From NCBI GenBank assembly GCA_038503075.1, contig JBCAML010000014.1, positions 868,001-932,000 on the forward strand: a stretch of DNA of 64,000 nucleotides, read 5' to 3'. Source of the DNA: Gyromitra esculenta. Lineage: Eukaryota; Ascomycota; Pezizomycetes; Pezizales; Discinaceae. Positions 44,445-55,491 of this stretch are shown here, piece by piece (position 1 is the first letter of the stretch; each line of letters begins with the position of its first letter). A program made the translations under genes and the position numbers. A model generated the notes under the pieces. It was given only the letters and a program-made list of their open reading frames with translations. It did no database searches and had not been told where the DNA came from.

Positions 44445-46401
44445 TAGGAAAATACCGAAATATTTTAACAAGCATTTTTGAGACGAAGGTATAGGATAAT
44501 ACGGAATCATATGCCGTGATATATACTTTTCTTTAGTTAATTTGGGAGACCAATTGCAGGTTTGATTTTTGTTGCATTTCAGTGGTAAAGCCTCACTGCG
44601 GAGGATATTGCTTTGGAATTTATGCTATTTTCCTCCCGAACTAGAAGGAAAAACTATGATTTGCTAAGTCTACAATCTTATAACCAAATGAGCTTTGCCC
44701 TAGGATAAATCACCTAACTTGTACAATACTTTTCCCTTTCGAAAACGTCAAATTCCTTTATGCTTTATGTTGGACTGTTATTCATCACACGATTATCCTT
44801 TATCGATCATGTTAAAACATTTCTATATCCGGCGTACAGCGCGAAGCAAGTGAAGGAAGAGTGAAACGAGAGAATAGCAGAAGGACCCGCTGTATATACT
44901 CCAAAATAGATCAGGTAGGGCAAAAATACGTGTATATATCCTATATCTTCTCTGGTACCTCTGTAGGTCTAAATAGGCTAAAGAGCTGCAGGCAGGTCCG
45001 TACTCCACCCAATAAAGTTAACCTAAAAAAATCTTGTAATATATACAGTTCGATCATACTGTGAGGCCTAAGGTCTGCATTGGGATAATTTCTCTACGGG
45101 TATCATTCGGCTGATTTTCAGTGGCAGATGTCCGTTTCTTATGTACCCCTTTGAGCTTAGAGGTATACATTTTAGTTTATAGAGAAAGAACTCCTGAAGA
45201 GTAAGTAGAGTTGTAAAAATATATCGTATAATAAGTAGTTTAAATCCCATAGTTTGGGTATTTTTATATTATGTTTCCACTGTTCTCGGTAAGATCTAGC
45301 AAACCACAGTGGGGAGTGCAGCAAGGAAACTGAATTAACATCACGATAAACTTAAGCTTCATGCTCTCATGCCGTCGAAGAGTGTATGCTCACTCTCAGT
45401 TCAATACTATATTTTACACACCGCTCCTTTTTTTTTAGAGTTGTGCAGTGAGGTATAGCCAGGTGTATATGTAACAGATCTACATAACCGTTACCTGCAG
45501 TGAAGCATAATAGTACCGGGCAAGCAGAGAGGTAGTAAGGATCAGCATGAGTGGTGTAGCTACCACATGCTAGAGGATACCTGCTACCCTACTATTCCGA
45601 TGGAGTAGAACAAATAAGAATACATTAGCTAACAAGTCAATGGTATATCTCCAGTGATACCAAACACAGCAAGCTCCTGTGGAGGCGCTCCCAATCCATC
45701 TGTACATGTGCCATCGGCCCAAAGCTATTCAAGTTGGCGCAGCACTAGGGATTCAATTAAGTGCAGGACACCTCACATGCAACAGTAGACTGATCAGCGC
45801 CGATACCTGCATCCTGCATAGGCATGGTATGCAGCTGGCGGATCTAAAAGGTCTAACTGGACAGAAAAACCAAGGAGTGCTGGAGAGCGCCGAAGTGATC
45901 ATCAGCTGCCAGTGAACCCTAAGATGCCCTGCCCGCAATAGCTTGGCGCGTTCTCGGGGTCTTGACGGGTCTCAACAGAGTAGAACAGAGTGAAGATGGC
46001 GAGTCAGCAGCAGTATAAGTTGGCGCATGACCCTGCCACCTGTTGCTCTTCTTTCCAGTCTCATCAGGCAGAATACTACTGAGTAGAGCCCTTAAGATTA
46101 TTGAGTGCCTTGCACAAAATACTCTTATCATCTCAACCTGATTTTTAGTATTTGCAACGGCCATATTCCTATATGTATTTCCATTCTAGAGCTGTAGGAC
46201 TACCCCCATTACATACTAGGCCAGGCCCAGATATTATATCTGCTAGCGCCCGGCGCTCGGAGAGGAGGGCTACATTCCGTTCTGATCTCCCTGGCTACCT
46301 ATTGTAATGGGAAGACGGGACACCAATTGCTTTTTTTTTGCTGATACATACTGCTCATGACATATGACTTAATAGCAGTACAGTTACAGCATTACCTAGA
46401 T
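44445..46401. other. Gene-poor region, nothing recognised
   Basis: AT-rich to about 45.6 kb, then more balanced composition. Open frames such as 45679-45915 have no known motif. I found no LTR ends, tRNA boxes or terminal repeats. It may be old transposon debris decayed beyond recognition. Confidence 0.4.
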
Positions 46402-46936
46402 TCATACCCGCTGGTTTACATTAACTCGAAACTGGTAAATCCAATCCTCTACTAGCCATTTATCGGGGTTACATCGGTGAAGTAATGCATCAGTGATATT
46501 GTAGAATATGGCATTGCTGGCAGCCTGAGGTATGTAAAGTTGTCCATAAATAAAAGTCGCTACACTAATACCTTCTCTTCCTGAACAGTTCAAACATAAG
46601 AATGTTCGTGATATTAGGAATCAATTCTTTGGCCTAGGGTTTGATATGGTGGTGAAGAGTTGGTTTAGACACAGCGTACATTTTCGCGATCCAGAGGACA
46701 TTTGGCATTTTTATTGTTTCAGGGTTAACGCGGTGTTGTTGTAAAGCTGCATGATAATGCTCAAGTGCGAGTACCAAATACTCATATTTTGTGTACTTAA
46801 CATTATTATCTGTGGAAGGAAATAGGGCTGACATCTCGCTGGAAATAAAAAAAATTAGTATTAGTAAAATGTACTCAGGATTATGCTTTGGTCCTTCTCC
46901 TTGAAAATTAGAACGCGATTTTATACTAATATTCAC
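46402..46936 (-). pseudogene. Possible pogo/Tigger-like transposase remnant (HTH part)
   Basis: The minus strand reads KYTKYEYLVLALEHYHAAL, then NVLWIAKMYAVSKPTLHHHI. This resembles the psq-type helix-turn-helix at the N-terminus of fungal pogo-family transposases (a helix, then A-K-x-Y-x-V-S-x-x-T-L). A stop follows; a further frame at 46593-46402 ends VEDWIYQFRVNVNQRV, loosely like the CENP-B-type helix. There is no DDE core nearby. Identification rests on weak motif resemblance. Confidence 0.35.
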
Positions 46937-47369
46937 CCACTGCGATCCTGAAAACCGAGAAAGTGACTTCGAATTGGGGCTTCCTGATAGTACTTTGGGC
47001 GCAAAGATCTATTGGTATAGTTTTGGTCAGATCCTTGTTCGTCAGCTACCCAGTTTCGTCGAATGACTGGGAGTGACTGTACCTATCTAAATATAAGCCT
47101 AGATCTGCACGACCGTGGATTTCTTGGAAGGCCAACAAAACTAAATCTATGATTCCTTCCGGCTATTAAGAGAGTACCCTTATCACTCACAGGATTTACC
47201 TTAGCTTTTCGGGCAGAATTCTTCACACGCCCAGTTGTGGTCCTAGGGTTAGGTTTACTCTTAACATCAGATACCCCTGGTTTCGTACATGAGCTGGATC
47301 TTGTTGTCCAGAAATATAAGATCCTAAATCTCACCAGCGGCAAAACCTTACCATATCTTTATTACTAGA
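46937..47369. other. 5' flank of GPI3
   Basis: Presumed GPI3 promoter. An 86-codon minus-strand frame (47083-47343) has no recognisable features. Confidence 0.4.
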
Positions 47370-49096
47370 ATGCCTTACAATATCGCGTATGTATGAATGT
47401 AGCCTCCGACGTTTGGTGCTTGAATTGCTGACTTCCTGTGGCCCAGAATGACCAGCGACTTCTTCTACCCACAGCCTGGTATGAACACACCTTTCTTTTT
47501 TTGGAGACTTCTCCTTCGTTAACGGTTATTTATCTAGGGGGAGTCGAAAGCCATATGTACCAGCTAGCTACAGTACTGTTTCCACTTTTAGGATCTCCTT
47601 AGCCATTTCTGCGCTGACTTGACTATGGCGACAGAAATTAATCGATCGTGGGCATAAAGTAATAATAATAACCCATTCTTACAAGACTCGTCACGGTATA
47701 CGGTACCTTACGAACGGGCTCAAAGTTTACTACGTCCCGTTTTTCGTAATATACCGCGAGACCACTCTACCAACAGTCTTCTCATTCTTCCCAATATTCC
47801 GCAACATCCTTATCCGCGAGAAGATCGAGATTGTTCATGGTCATGCATCGTTGAGCAGCCTTTGTCATGAAGCTATTCTTCATGCAAGAACTATGGGGCT
47901 GAGGACCTGTTTTACTGATCATAGCCTTTTTGGGTTTGCGGATGCGGCGAGCATCCTTACGAATAAACTTTTAAAATTTACGCTGAGCGACGTGGACCAT
48001 GTTATTTGTGTCAGTCATACTTGGTAAGTTCTCTTTTTCCGGGGAAAGAACGATCGTTCCCGAAAAAGTACTGACTTAATTCTCTCAACTACTAGCAAAG
48101 AGAATACAGTCCTTCGTGCTGCGCTTGATCCAAGCATGGTCTCTGTAATACCTAACGCTGTCGTAGCCGAAAACTTTAAACCAGACCCAACAGCAACTTC
48201 AAAATCACATATAACAATTGTTGTTATATCGCGCCTATTCTATAATAAAGGTACAGACTTGCTTGTCGCAGCTATTCCACGAATCTGCGAGCTCCACCCT
48301 TCAGTTCACTTCATCATTGCAGGATCAGGTCCCAAGGCAATCGACCTCGAACAAATGTTAGAAAAACATATGCTTCAAGATCGTGTCCAAATGCTCGGTC
48401 CTGTCCGTCACGAGGAAGTCAGGGATGTCATGGTTAGGGGCCACATCTACCTCCATCCATCTTTGACGGAAGCATTTGGAACGGTGTTGGTTGAAGCTGC
48501 TAGTTGTGGGCTTTATATAGTATGTACCAGAGTTGGTGGAATACCAGAGGTTTTACCTAGTCATATGACGGTTTTCGCTAGGCCAGAGGAAGACGACCTT
48601 GTCAGTGCTACTAGTAGGGCTATTAAAGAAATACGGATGGGGAGAGTCAAGACGGAGAAATTTCACGAGCAGGTCAAAAGTATGTATTCGTGGACAGATG
48701 TAGCCGAGAGGACAGAACGCGTTTATGAAGGGATCTGTAGGGGCGAAAGAGTGGGACTGATGGAGAGATTAAAGAGATATTATGGATGCGGAGTGTGGGC
48801 TGGGAAATTATTTGTACTTTGCGTGGTGGTTGATTATTTGATATTAGTGGTATGTTTTCTCATCCACTCCCTCCACTCCTAAAAGTATGTTGACACGGAA
48901 TTTTGCTACTCAGTTACTGGAATTTTTGTTTCCTCGGAGTGGAATCGATATCTCTCGCAGCTGGCCAAGAAAAGCTCCCAGAATAACGGAGAGAGAAGGC
49001 AAAAGGGACAGGTCAAGATCTAAAAGAAGAGGGTCTAATATAGAAGTTGTGACCGAAGAGGGTTTGAACGGAATCAGAGAATGCCAGAGACATTAA
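47370..49096 (+). CDS. GPI3: GPI-anchor N-acetylglucosaminyltransferase catalytic subunit (PIG-A/Gpi3)
   Basis: Six exons: 47370-47386, 47447-47478, 47538-47572, 47635-48023, 48096-48849, 48914-49096; 1410 nt, 469 aa. Joined, they begin [20 protein letters not shown], the canonical Gpi3 start. Three tiny exons (17, 32, 35 nt) carry this part. Then come [12 protein letters not shown], the [10 protein letters not shown] region, [36 protein letters not shown], and the retaining glycosyltransferase (GT4) motif [12 protein letters not shown] followed by [10 protein letters not shown] hydrophobic segment near the C-terminus ([14 protein letters not shown]) spans the last splice and continues [12 protein letters not shown], matching the ER membrane anchor of the family. 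It transfers GlcNAc from UDP-GlcNAc to phosphatidylinositol, the first step of GPI synthesis. The last exon would be lost if the stop at 48882, inside the final intron, were taken at face value. Confidence 0.95.
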
Positions 49097-49440
49097 TTTT
49101 ATTAAAACTCAATGCTAAAACTCCAATGCTGTAACAGTAGATTTTTACTATTATCCATTCACCATGATGTAGAAATAATTCTAGTGCGCCATTTGTGAAA
49201 TTGGTGATTGAATTGTGTTATCCATGTGAATAAAGACTCGTGGTAAGGGTTACAAATCCTATCAAACTTTTTTGAGGTGTAAAATATGAGACAACTCTTA
49301 GAGGAATACACACCACCCATAACTATGAAGAGGACGCCAAAGGAACTGAAATGAAATTATTACTCTGACCAGCACCTTCCCCGCCCCACCGTGATACCTG
49401 AACGTTTTGCACCGTTCGTTCGACTATTTCGGATGACCGA
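49097..49440. other. Convergent 3' ends of GPI3 and RPB12
   Basis: 344 bp between convergent genes; 3' UTRs expected. No other feature seen. Confidence 0.45.
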
Positions 49441-49745
49441 CTACCGCGCCTCAAACTGAACCATACTGAATAGCGTAGAGATTTTTTAGTGACACTAGCT
49501 CTCGAGTATCTAGCAACGGGAACAATGAGAGCAGCAACATACCGTTTCGTTCGTTGCTTGTAGAGAATTCTGTGACCACACTCTTTGCATCTGATGGGCT
49601 CGCCCTTGTTGATGCCAACCTTGACACCACACTCGGCGCAGAGATAGTGCATTGTTCCCGAAGCAGCAGAAGCACCAGCATATGAGCGGCCACTGCCACC
49701 AGTACCAGAACTCGGAGGTTGATAGGCTTCACGTTGGTCAGACAT
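49441..49745 (-). CDS. RPB12: RNA polymerase I/II/III shared subunit Rpb12 (ABC10-alpha)
   Basis: Exons 49745-49543 and 49465-49441, 75 aa. A Gly/Ser-rich N-terminal extension of about 30 residues precedes the conserved core YLCAECGVKVGINKGEP, IRCKECGHRILYKQRTKR, with two CxxC pairs binding one zinc. The second exon is only 25 nt and supplies M-V-Q-F-E-A-R, the invariant end of the family. Without this splice the frame runs on for 70 unrelated codons, so the intron (77 nt, GTATGT...TTCAG) is well supported. The subunit sits in the Rpb3/Rpb10/Rpb11 assembly platform in all three polymerases. It is divergent from RPB5, 213 bp away. Confidence 0.95.
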
Positions 49746-49958
49746 ACTATTGATGGAAAGGCGAAAGTGGAATTTGGCGATGCAAAGGTACGGTTATTGG
49801 GGGGGCTTTGAATTTCCTTAGGCAGAACTTTCGAGATCAATGGAAATGGGATGGGCCGGGTAACCTTGAGGGAGTTGGTTTCGCGTCTCTCTTCTCGTTT
49901 TCTGCGTTCCCCGAACACCATAGTAACCTCTCTTTCATCCCATCACGACCTACTAGCT
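49746..49958. promoter_or_regulatory. Shared divergent promoter of RPB12 and RPB5
   Basis: 213 bp between the two start codons. It contains an AT-rich core and a run GGGGGGGCTTTG near 49800, but no TATA box that I would trust. The short distance makes shared regulation plausible, by inference only. Confidence 0.5.
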
Positions 49959-50735
49959 ATGGATCCCGAGAGAGAATGCTCCCGTCTCTGGCGCGCTTGG
50001 AGAACCGTTCATGAGATGGTTAGAGATAGAGTGAGTCAACATGGAACGGGGGCAACCGAATGAAGACTAAAGTTCGGTGTAGGGTTACGAGATCTCTGAA
50101 GAAGAAGTTGACATTTCCCTCGACGATTTCCGGCGTCATTTCTGCGATTCCGAAGGCCGTCCTCAGTACGTTTACCTGCTCTAAGCTGACAGTCACTCCC
50201 CGTCAAGGTGCTGATAGTCTGGATCAGGCGCAAAAATATGACTTTCAAAGCGAATCCCTCTGAAAAAATGCTGAAACAACATGCGGTACCCCCTGGTCAG
50301 CCTGCCAACGTGGGTACGATTTGGGTTGAGTTCTCTCCGGAACCCAACATTGGTATCAAACACATGCGGACCTTCGCGCACACGATTGTCACTGAGAACT
50401 ACCATACCGGTATCTTCGTCTGTCAACACAACCCCACGGCGGCCGCGATGAAGATAGTTCCCACAGTCCTCCCATCAATTATCGAGGTATTTGAGGAAGC
50501 AGATTTGTTGGTGAACATCACAAAACATGAGCTTGTTCCCACCCACCACCTACTAAGCAGGGATGAGAAGAAGAAGCTCTTAGAGAGGTACAGACTCAAG
50601 GAGACTCAGCTGCCGAGAATACAAAGCGCCGACCCTGTCGCGAGGTATATGGGCCTCAAGCGTGGGATGGTGGTTAAGATCGTGAGGAAGAGTGAGACTA
50701 GTGGAAGATACGCAAGTTATCGGCTATGCATGTGA
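49959..50735 (+). CDS. RPB5: RNA polymerase I/II/III shared subunit Rpb5 (ABC27)
   Basis: Exons 49959-50030, 50083-50165, 50228-50735; 220 aa, close to the 215 of yeast. Begins [20 protein letters not shown], continues [19 protein letters not shown] across intron 1 and [14 protein letters not shown] across intron 2. The jaw and assembly domains follow, with FVCQHN-type sequence, [14 protein letters not shown], and the highly conserved end [20 protein letters not shown] ... [15 protein letters not shown]. Introns of 52 and 62 nt. No anomalies. Confidence 0.96.
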
Positions 50736-51085
50736 TGGAATGACTAGGGATGTACGAAATATCAGATGGTATACTTTTTTTTCTCATTTGAGATGACATG
50801 CGGAGTTTTTTTTATACACTTTATTTTCGATTCCTCCTCGGCCCTGAACCCACATATCCTAGTCTCCTCTATAATGAGATGCAGAGTATGTTTGAGGGTT
50901 TGGGGTTTAAAGAAGGTTAATATCCTGGGCTAGGGCGCGAGACAAACGCGGATTGTAACTTTATAAGAAATTGGAGTTTACTGGTGATTTTTTTTACTTG
51001 ATTTCTGAGTCTGATATACCCTCAGAAGCGTAGGCAACTATGTGACATTATATACGCTATATTATAAGGCATAATAGTGCGACGA
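50736..51085. other. Convergent 3' ends of RPB5 and MTG2
   Basis: 350 bp with T-rich tracts near 50775 and 50800; 3' UTRs expected. Nothing else seen. Confidence 0.45.
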
Positions 51086-53074
51086 TTAGAAACCTAGCAT
51101 TCCCTTCATCCAATCCACTACTTTGTCAACGCCCTGTCCTCGAAGTGCGCTGATGGGTAATAACCCAATTTCCTTCCCATTGTCTCTTTTCTTAGATTCC
51201 TTCTCCAAGTGTTTTTTCAGGACCCAATATTTTTCTTCTGTCCCTGACAAATCTGCCTTATTGGCAATGACAAACCAAGGCTTTGAGCTCATTCTAGGAC
51301 GCTCTTGCCGTGGATGAGGTGGCTCTAATTCTGAACCGATTGCAACCTGCTCCCCGGGAGGTTGTGGGGCTTCCCTACGAGGAACTAACGCGGCAACTCC
51401 GGGAAAACTGACCAATTCCTCTTTACACGCCTCTCGTCTTTCCCCCTCTTCCTTCTCCGCTACATCCGCTTCTTTGATCCCCAATTCACCCCTTTTCTCC
51501 ATCCCCTTTTCTCCCTCCACCACCACCACCACCTCTTCTTCCCCCTCCTCCCAGACTTTGATCGACTCTTTGTTAAATCCCAACCCGTCCACCGTCTCAA
51601 CGTCATCTACATTAGTATTCCCTGCCATTTCGCTCATCATTCCTTTGACGCTCCCTCCCGGTTCACCTCCATCTTCGCCTTGTTCATATGCCCTAACTTC
51701 CCTCCAAAGGCCCTCCAAATCATCCACTGGATCATCTCTCGACAGGTCTAAGACAAATCCAAGAACTTTGGCCCTTTCAACGTGCCTCAGGAACCCGTGC
51801 CCTAGTCCCTTGTTTAAGTGGGCATCCGAAATCAATCCAGGGATATCTGCAATTGTGAACCTAGGGTGCTGGTGACTCTCCCACGCTCCCACGCGGCTTT
51901 GAGGTGCCATAACCCGCTCATCTAGGACAATCGTACCAATGTTTGGTGATAGCGTTGTAAAAGCCCATTCCCCCACCCGAGCTTGTTTTGCAGATACTGA
52001 GCGAAGGAAAGAGGATTTTCCCGCATTTGGAAGGCCCACCAGGCCGACATCGGCCAATATTTTTAACTCTAGCTGAATCTTCATTCGTGCCCCCTTCCCC
52101 CCTTTTGTTGCGAATTTGGGGCGACGAAGCTCGTTTGAGACAAAGTGAGGGTTACCAAAACCGCCTGGAGCTCCTGGTAAAAGGAGGACCGGTTGCATGG
52201 TTGGCTCAGATAGATCTAGGTATACTGGGGTAGGGTGAGTCTGAGCCAGGAGCTCGGATGAAGCGCGGTGATGGTGAAAAGGGAATGCAGCTTCTGTGAA
52301 TTGGGGACTTTGAAGATTTTGGGAAAGGCTCCTTGGATAATGAAGCCAGTGCTCGTTCTCTCCGTGCCTCCTATTTGCGCCAGCCTCCTCCCCCTCCCCT
52401 TGCTTCGCGATGTTCTCTTCATATGCGTTTTCCCAGCCCAGTTCTTCTGATGCTGGGTCCCACCGCGATATTTCTCGTACCACCGTACCGACTGGTACTC
52501 GAATTATGATGTCATCTCCTCTTCTCCCATTCACTGAACTTCCTTGCCCATTTCTGCCCGCCGCAGCTTGTACTGCCCCGTCCCTTGCAATCTTGTGGAG
52601 TGACGTTTCACCGTAAACGGCTTGTATGTAAACCGAACCACCTGAGCCACCGTCGCCGCCATTTGCAGGACCATTGGGGACAAACTTCTCGCGAAGGAAT
52701 GAAATGCAACCGTTCCCACCTGAGCCTGCAGAAAGTGTGAGGATCCGGAGGTCTATAAAGGGAGATGTACTGTATTGCGAATGCGGATGGTGAGGCTGTT
52801 GAACGGAAAGTATATCCTCTTCCTCCAATAGCTCTTCCGGGGGCTGTTCAGAGGATTTTTCAGTTTCAATTGAGTGTTTTTGCCTCAAGACTGAAGTATA
52901 GCATAAGTAGCGACAACGAGAAGGTGTCAATGATCTTGCACCTGTGCCGACGAAATTCAAGCCTCCCGAACTCAGAGATTTTGAAACCAAAGGATAGAGA
53001 AAAGGAGTCAACGTAAAGGATAAAATTCCAGCTCGTGCGCGCTGCGAGACTGAGCAGGGGAATCGGAGGGCCAT
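51086..53074 (-). CDS. MTG2: Obg-family GTPase, mitochondrial ribosome assembly (Mtg2)
   Basis: Single exon, 662 aa from the ATG at 53074. That start gives an Arg/Ser-rich, acid-free N-terminus typical of a mitochondrial presequence (MALRFPCSVSQRARAG). The longer open frame (to 53224) would bury it. The glycine-rich Obg domain follows: TLSAGSGGNGCISFLREKF, GPANGGDGGSGGSVYI, APGGFGNPHF. G motifs: G1 GLPNAGKSS (about residue 344), G3 DIPGL (about 408), G4 NKADL (about 603), G5 SALRG. A highly acidic and Val/Glu-rich insertion of about 150 residues lies between G3 and G4, unusual in length. Mtg2/ObgH1-type proteins act in late assembly of the mitochondrial large subunit. The gene is divergent from SF3B4. 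Confidence 0.92.
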   Translation of the reverse strand: MALRFPCSVSQRARAGILSFTLTPFLYPLVSKSLSSGGLNFVGTGARSLTPSRCRYLCYTSVLRQKHSIETEKSSEQPPEELLEEEDILSVQQPHHPHSQYSTSPFIDLRILTLSAGSGGNGCISFLREKFVPNGPANGGDGGSGGSVYIQAVYGETSLHKIARDGAVQAAAGRNGQGSSVNGRRGDDIIIRVPVGTVVREISRWDPASEELGWENAYEENIAKQGEGEEAGANRRHGENEHWLHYPRSLSQNLQSPQFTEAAFPFHHHRASSELLAQTHPTPVYLDLSEPTMQPVLLLPGAPGGFGNPHFVSNELRRPKFATKGGKGARMKIQLELKILADVGLVGLPNAGKSSFLRSVSAKQARVGEWAFTTLSPNIGTIVLDERVMAPQSRVGAWESHQHPRFTIADIPGLISDAHLNKGLGHGFLRHVERAKVLGFVLDLSRDDPVDDLEGLWREVRAYEQGEDGGEPGGSVKGMMSEMAGNTNVDDVETVDGLGFNKESIKVWEEGEEEVVVVVEGEKGMEKRGELGIKEADVAEKEEGERREACKEELVSFPGVAALVPRREAPQPPGEQVAIGSELEPPHPRQERPRMSSKPWFVIANKADLSGTEEKYWVLKKHLEKESKKRDNGKEIGLLPISALRGQGVDKVVDWMKGMLGF

Positions 53075-53286
53075 TTTTGGCTGTCTAGGGCTTTGGGGTG
53101 GACCCTGCAGGGCGAAAATGTTGAAGCCATCATAGGCCGGGTAACGCATGCGACAGGGTAACCCATATTCCTGGAGACACTGCGTGGTGAGTTCTGCAAA
53201 CACGAAACTATCAGCCCATACCATTTGCTCTTTTCTTTTGCTACTGCTCTTGCAACTCCCCAGTTACTTACCATAATCGCGTCAAG
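53075..53286. promoter_or_regulatory. Divergent promoter region of MTG2 and SF3B4
   Basis: 212 bp between the two start codons. No defined motif recognised; called from gene arrangement. Confidence 0.4.
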
Positions 53287-54660
53287 ATGTCGGGAGCCCG
53301 CCACTGGGAGCAAGATAAAGAAGCCACAGTCTACATCGGCAACCTCGACGAAAGGGTATCAGATGCTTTGGTATGGGAGCTCATGCTTCAGGCCGGACGG
53401 ATTGTAAGCTTCTCTTCGCCCGCTCAGAGCATCTGCAGATTCTCTGACAATTTTTATTCAGGTTAATGTTCACCTACCCAAAGACCGCGTCACCCAGACA
53501 CATCAAGGCTTTGGTTTTGTCGAGTTCATCTCAGAGGAGGATGCTGAATATGCGGCAAGGATCATGAACCAAGTTCGATTATACGGCAAACCTATCCGTG
53601 TCAATAAGGTTGGCCGCCTGAGACACATCCCTTCCTGGAGCACATTATTGATAAATGTAGGCTTCTGCGGATAAGCAAAAAACGGTTGAGGTCGGCGCCG
53701 AGTTGTTTGTAGGGAATTTAGATCCTATGGTGGACGAGAAAACACTGTACGATACCTTCAGCACTTTTGGTAATTTGGTTGCCGCTCCGAAAGTATGGGA
53801 CAGATTCTCGGGGAAGCTACATGATTCAAAGTTATGCTGACCATATATTTCGTAAGATTGCCCGCGATGATCAAGGAGTGTCCAAGGGTTTCGGTTTCAT
53901 TTCTTACGACTCATTCGAGGCCTCTGACAAAGCAATTGAGTCGATGCACAACCAGTTCCTGATGAACAAGGAGATCAACGTCCAGTACGCTTACAAGAAA
54001 GACGGCAAAGGTGAACGTCACGGGGATCAGGCAGAACGAATGTTGGCCGCACAAGCTAAGAAGCATAATGTACAAATCACTCCCCAACAACTTCCTGCCC
54101 AACTTTTTGCTCCCACTGGCCCGGCTGCAGGTGTTGCACCAATTCCGGTTGGGCCCGGTGGACCCCCTCCCCCATCCGGACCTGGCGGATTTCGGGGTGG
54201 CCCACCAAATAGGCAACCACAAGGCATGCAAATGGGGATGGGAGGGCCTCATGATCAGGGCCAGATGAGCGGCTTTCAGCGCGGGCCTCCGCAGCACCAG
54301 ATGGGCGGTCGTGGCGCAGGTCCGCCTCCCCAACATCAACAACAGATACAGCATCAGCCACAGCTTGCACCCCCTCCCCAGGGGCTTCCTGCAAGACCAC
54401 CACCTCCTGTCGGGTTTCAGCAACACCAGCAGCAACAACACCAGTATGGAAGACCCCCTCCACCACCTGTAGGGTTCCCCCAGCAGATGCATCCAGGCTT
54501 CGGAGCGCAGCCACCACCGCCACCAGCAGGATTTGGAGGACCACCACAAATCCAGGGATTTCCTGGACAAACACCTCCTGGTGCCCCGCCGGGAGTACCA
54601 GGCTTTCCACCACCAGGACCACCACCGCCAGGCTTCGGGGGGTACAGTAGGGGGCGATAG
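53287..54660 (+). CDS. HSH49: Splicing factor SF3b subunit 4 (SF3B4/Hsh49)
   Basis: Exons 53287-53403, 53462-53608, 53661-53792, 53857-54660; 399 aa. RRM1 (about residues 13-86) has RNP2 VYIGNL and RNP1 GFGFVEF. RRM2 (about 104-178) has LFVGNLDP and KGFGFISY, then the family stretch [14 protein letters not shown] and AERMLAAQ. The C-terminal 180 residues are Pro/Gly/Gln-rich, as in metazoan SF3B4 and unlike short yeast Hsh49. The protein binds pre-mRNA near the branch site in U2 snRNP. Introns of 58, 52 and 64 nt; two donors are atypical (GTTGGC, GTATGG) but each restores conserved sequence. SF3B5, another subunit of the same complex, is the next gene. Confidence 0.95.
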
Positions 54661-55491
54661 TTAGGAATGAAGCGCAGTGACCATGATTTTTGTTTAGGTT
54701 GACTTGATGGAGTTCTCAATTTGTTTTTGTTTTTTGTCTCCCTTTAAATTTCTGTTTACACGATATAAAGTAGCAGGTACTCATTTTTTTCTGAAAGTTT
54801 CATCAAATTACTATATTATAGTGGATATGCGTACTATATATATGTACCATCAAGGAAGTTAACGGTATACTCACGCCATAGCCTGTGGCTTAATGTGCCT
54901 AGTGAGGAAATAAATAAATGGCATACTCGACTAGAAACCCGAGGGCGTATTGCTCCTGTACTAGCTCTTAGAAACGATCGCACCCGCATTTACGCGTACC
55001 CAGTCGCAACTCGGTATGCCGGATGTCAAATATCGGATGGATTTCGTACGTGATAGCAAATTATCCGCAACAACAAATGATTCCTAAACCCAGGGCACTA
55101 AAATTTCAGGGTTAGGGGGGCTTGGTCTAGATAGACACTAGTGCCCCCCTCAATAGGTATAAACATCGGGCGCCAAGCTAGGTAGTAGGCAGGCGCAGCA
55201 AGGTTATCTAATCAGATTCTCGTCACTTTCCCCTACAATCTCTCCCGGCCACACGACGAAACTGGGCAGTTGACGAACAAGGGTTTACCACCAACACTGG
55301 CAGTCCTCAGAACCCTAAACCACTATTGCTCTCTCCCAAACCCCTGTTCGTCAACTACCAGCATCTTCTGATCGCATGCACGTGCAAGAGCTTGGCACAG
55401 TTACCCTCTTAACGCGTGTCCTCAGAATCAGCTCCGTCTGAACTCGCCGCCAAACACCAACCCAGAACCCTAGATTCACAGCCACTCAACC
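54661..55491. other. Intergenic, SF3B4 to SF3B5
   Basis: SF3B4 3' UTR and SF3B5 promoter. A short open frame overlapping the SF3B5 start is chance. No transposon ends identified. Confidence 0.45.

Noticed and set aside
45679..45915. 78-codon ORF in the gene-poor region
   Set aside because: No motif, promoter signal or intron context; kept only as part of the region description.
48883..48913. End of GPI3 at the first stop (48882)
   Set aside because: The sequence around it has a donor (GTATGT) and acceptor (ACTCAG), and splicing restores the conserved C-terminal [12 protein letters not shown] segment.
53075..53224. Longer MTG2 start at 53224
   Set aside because: The extra 50 residues hide a good mitochondrial presequence and leave almost no room for the divergent SF3B4 promoter.
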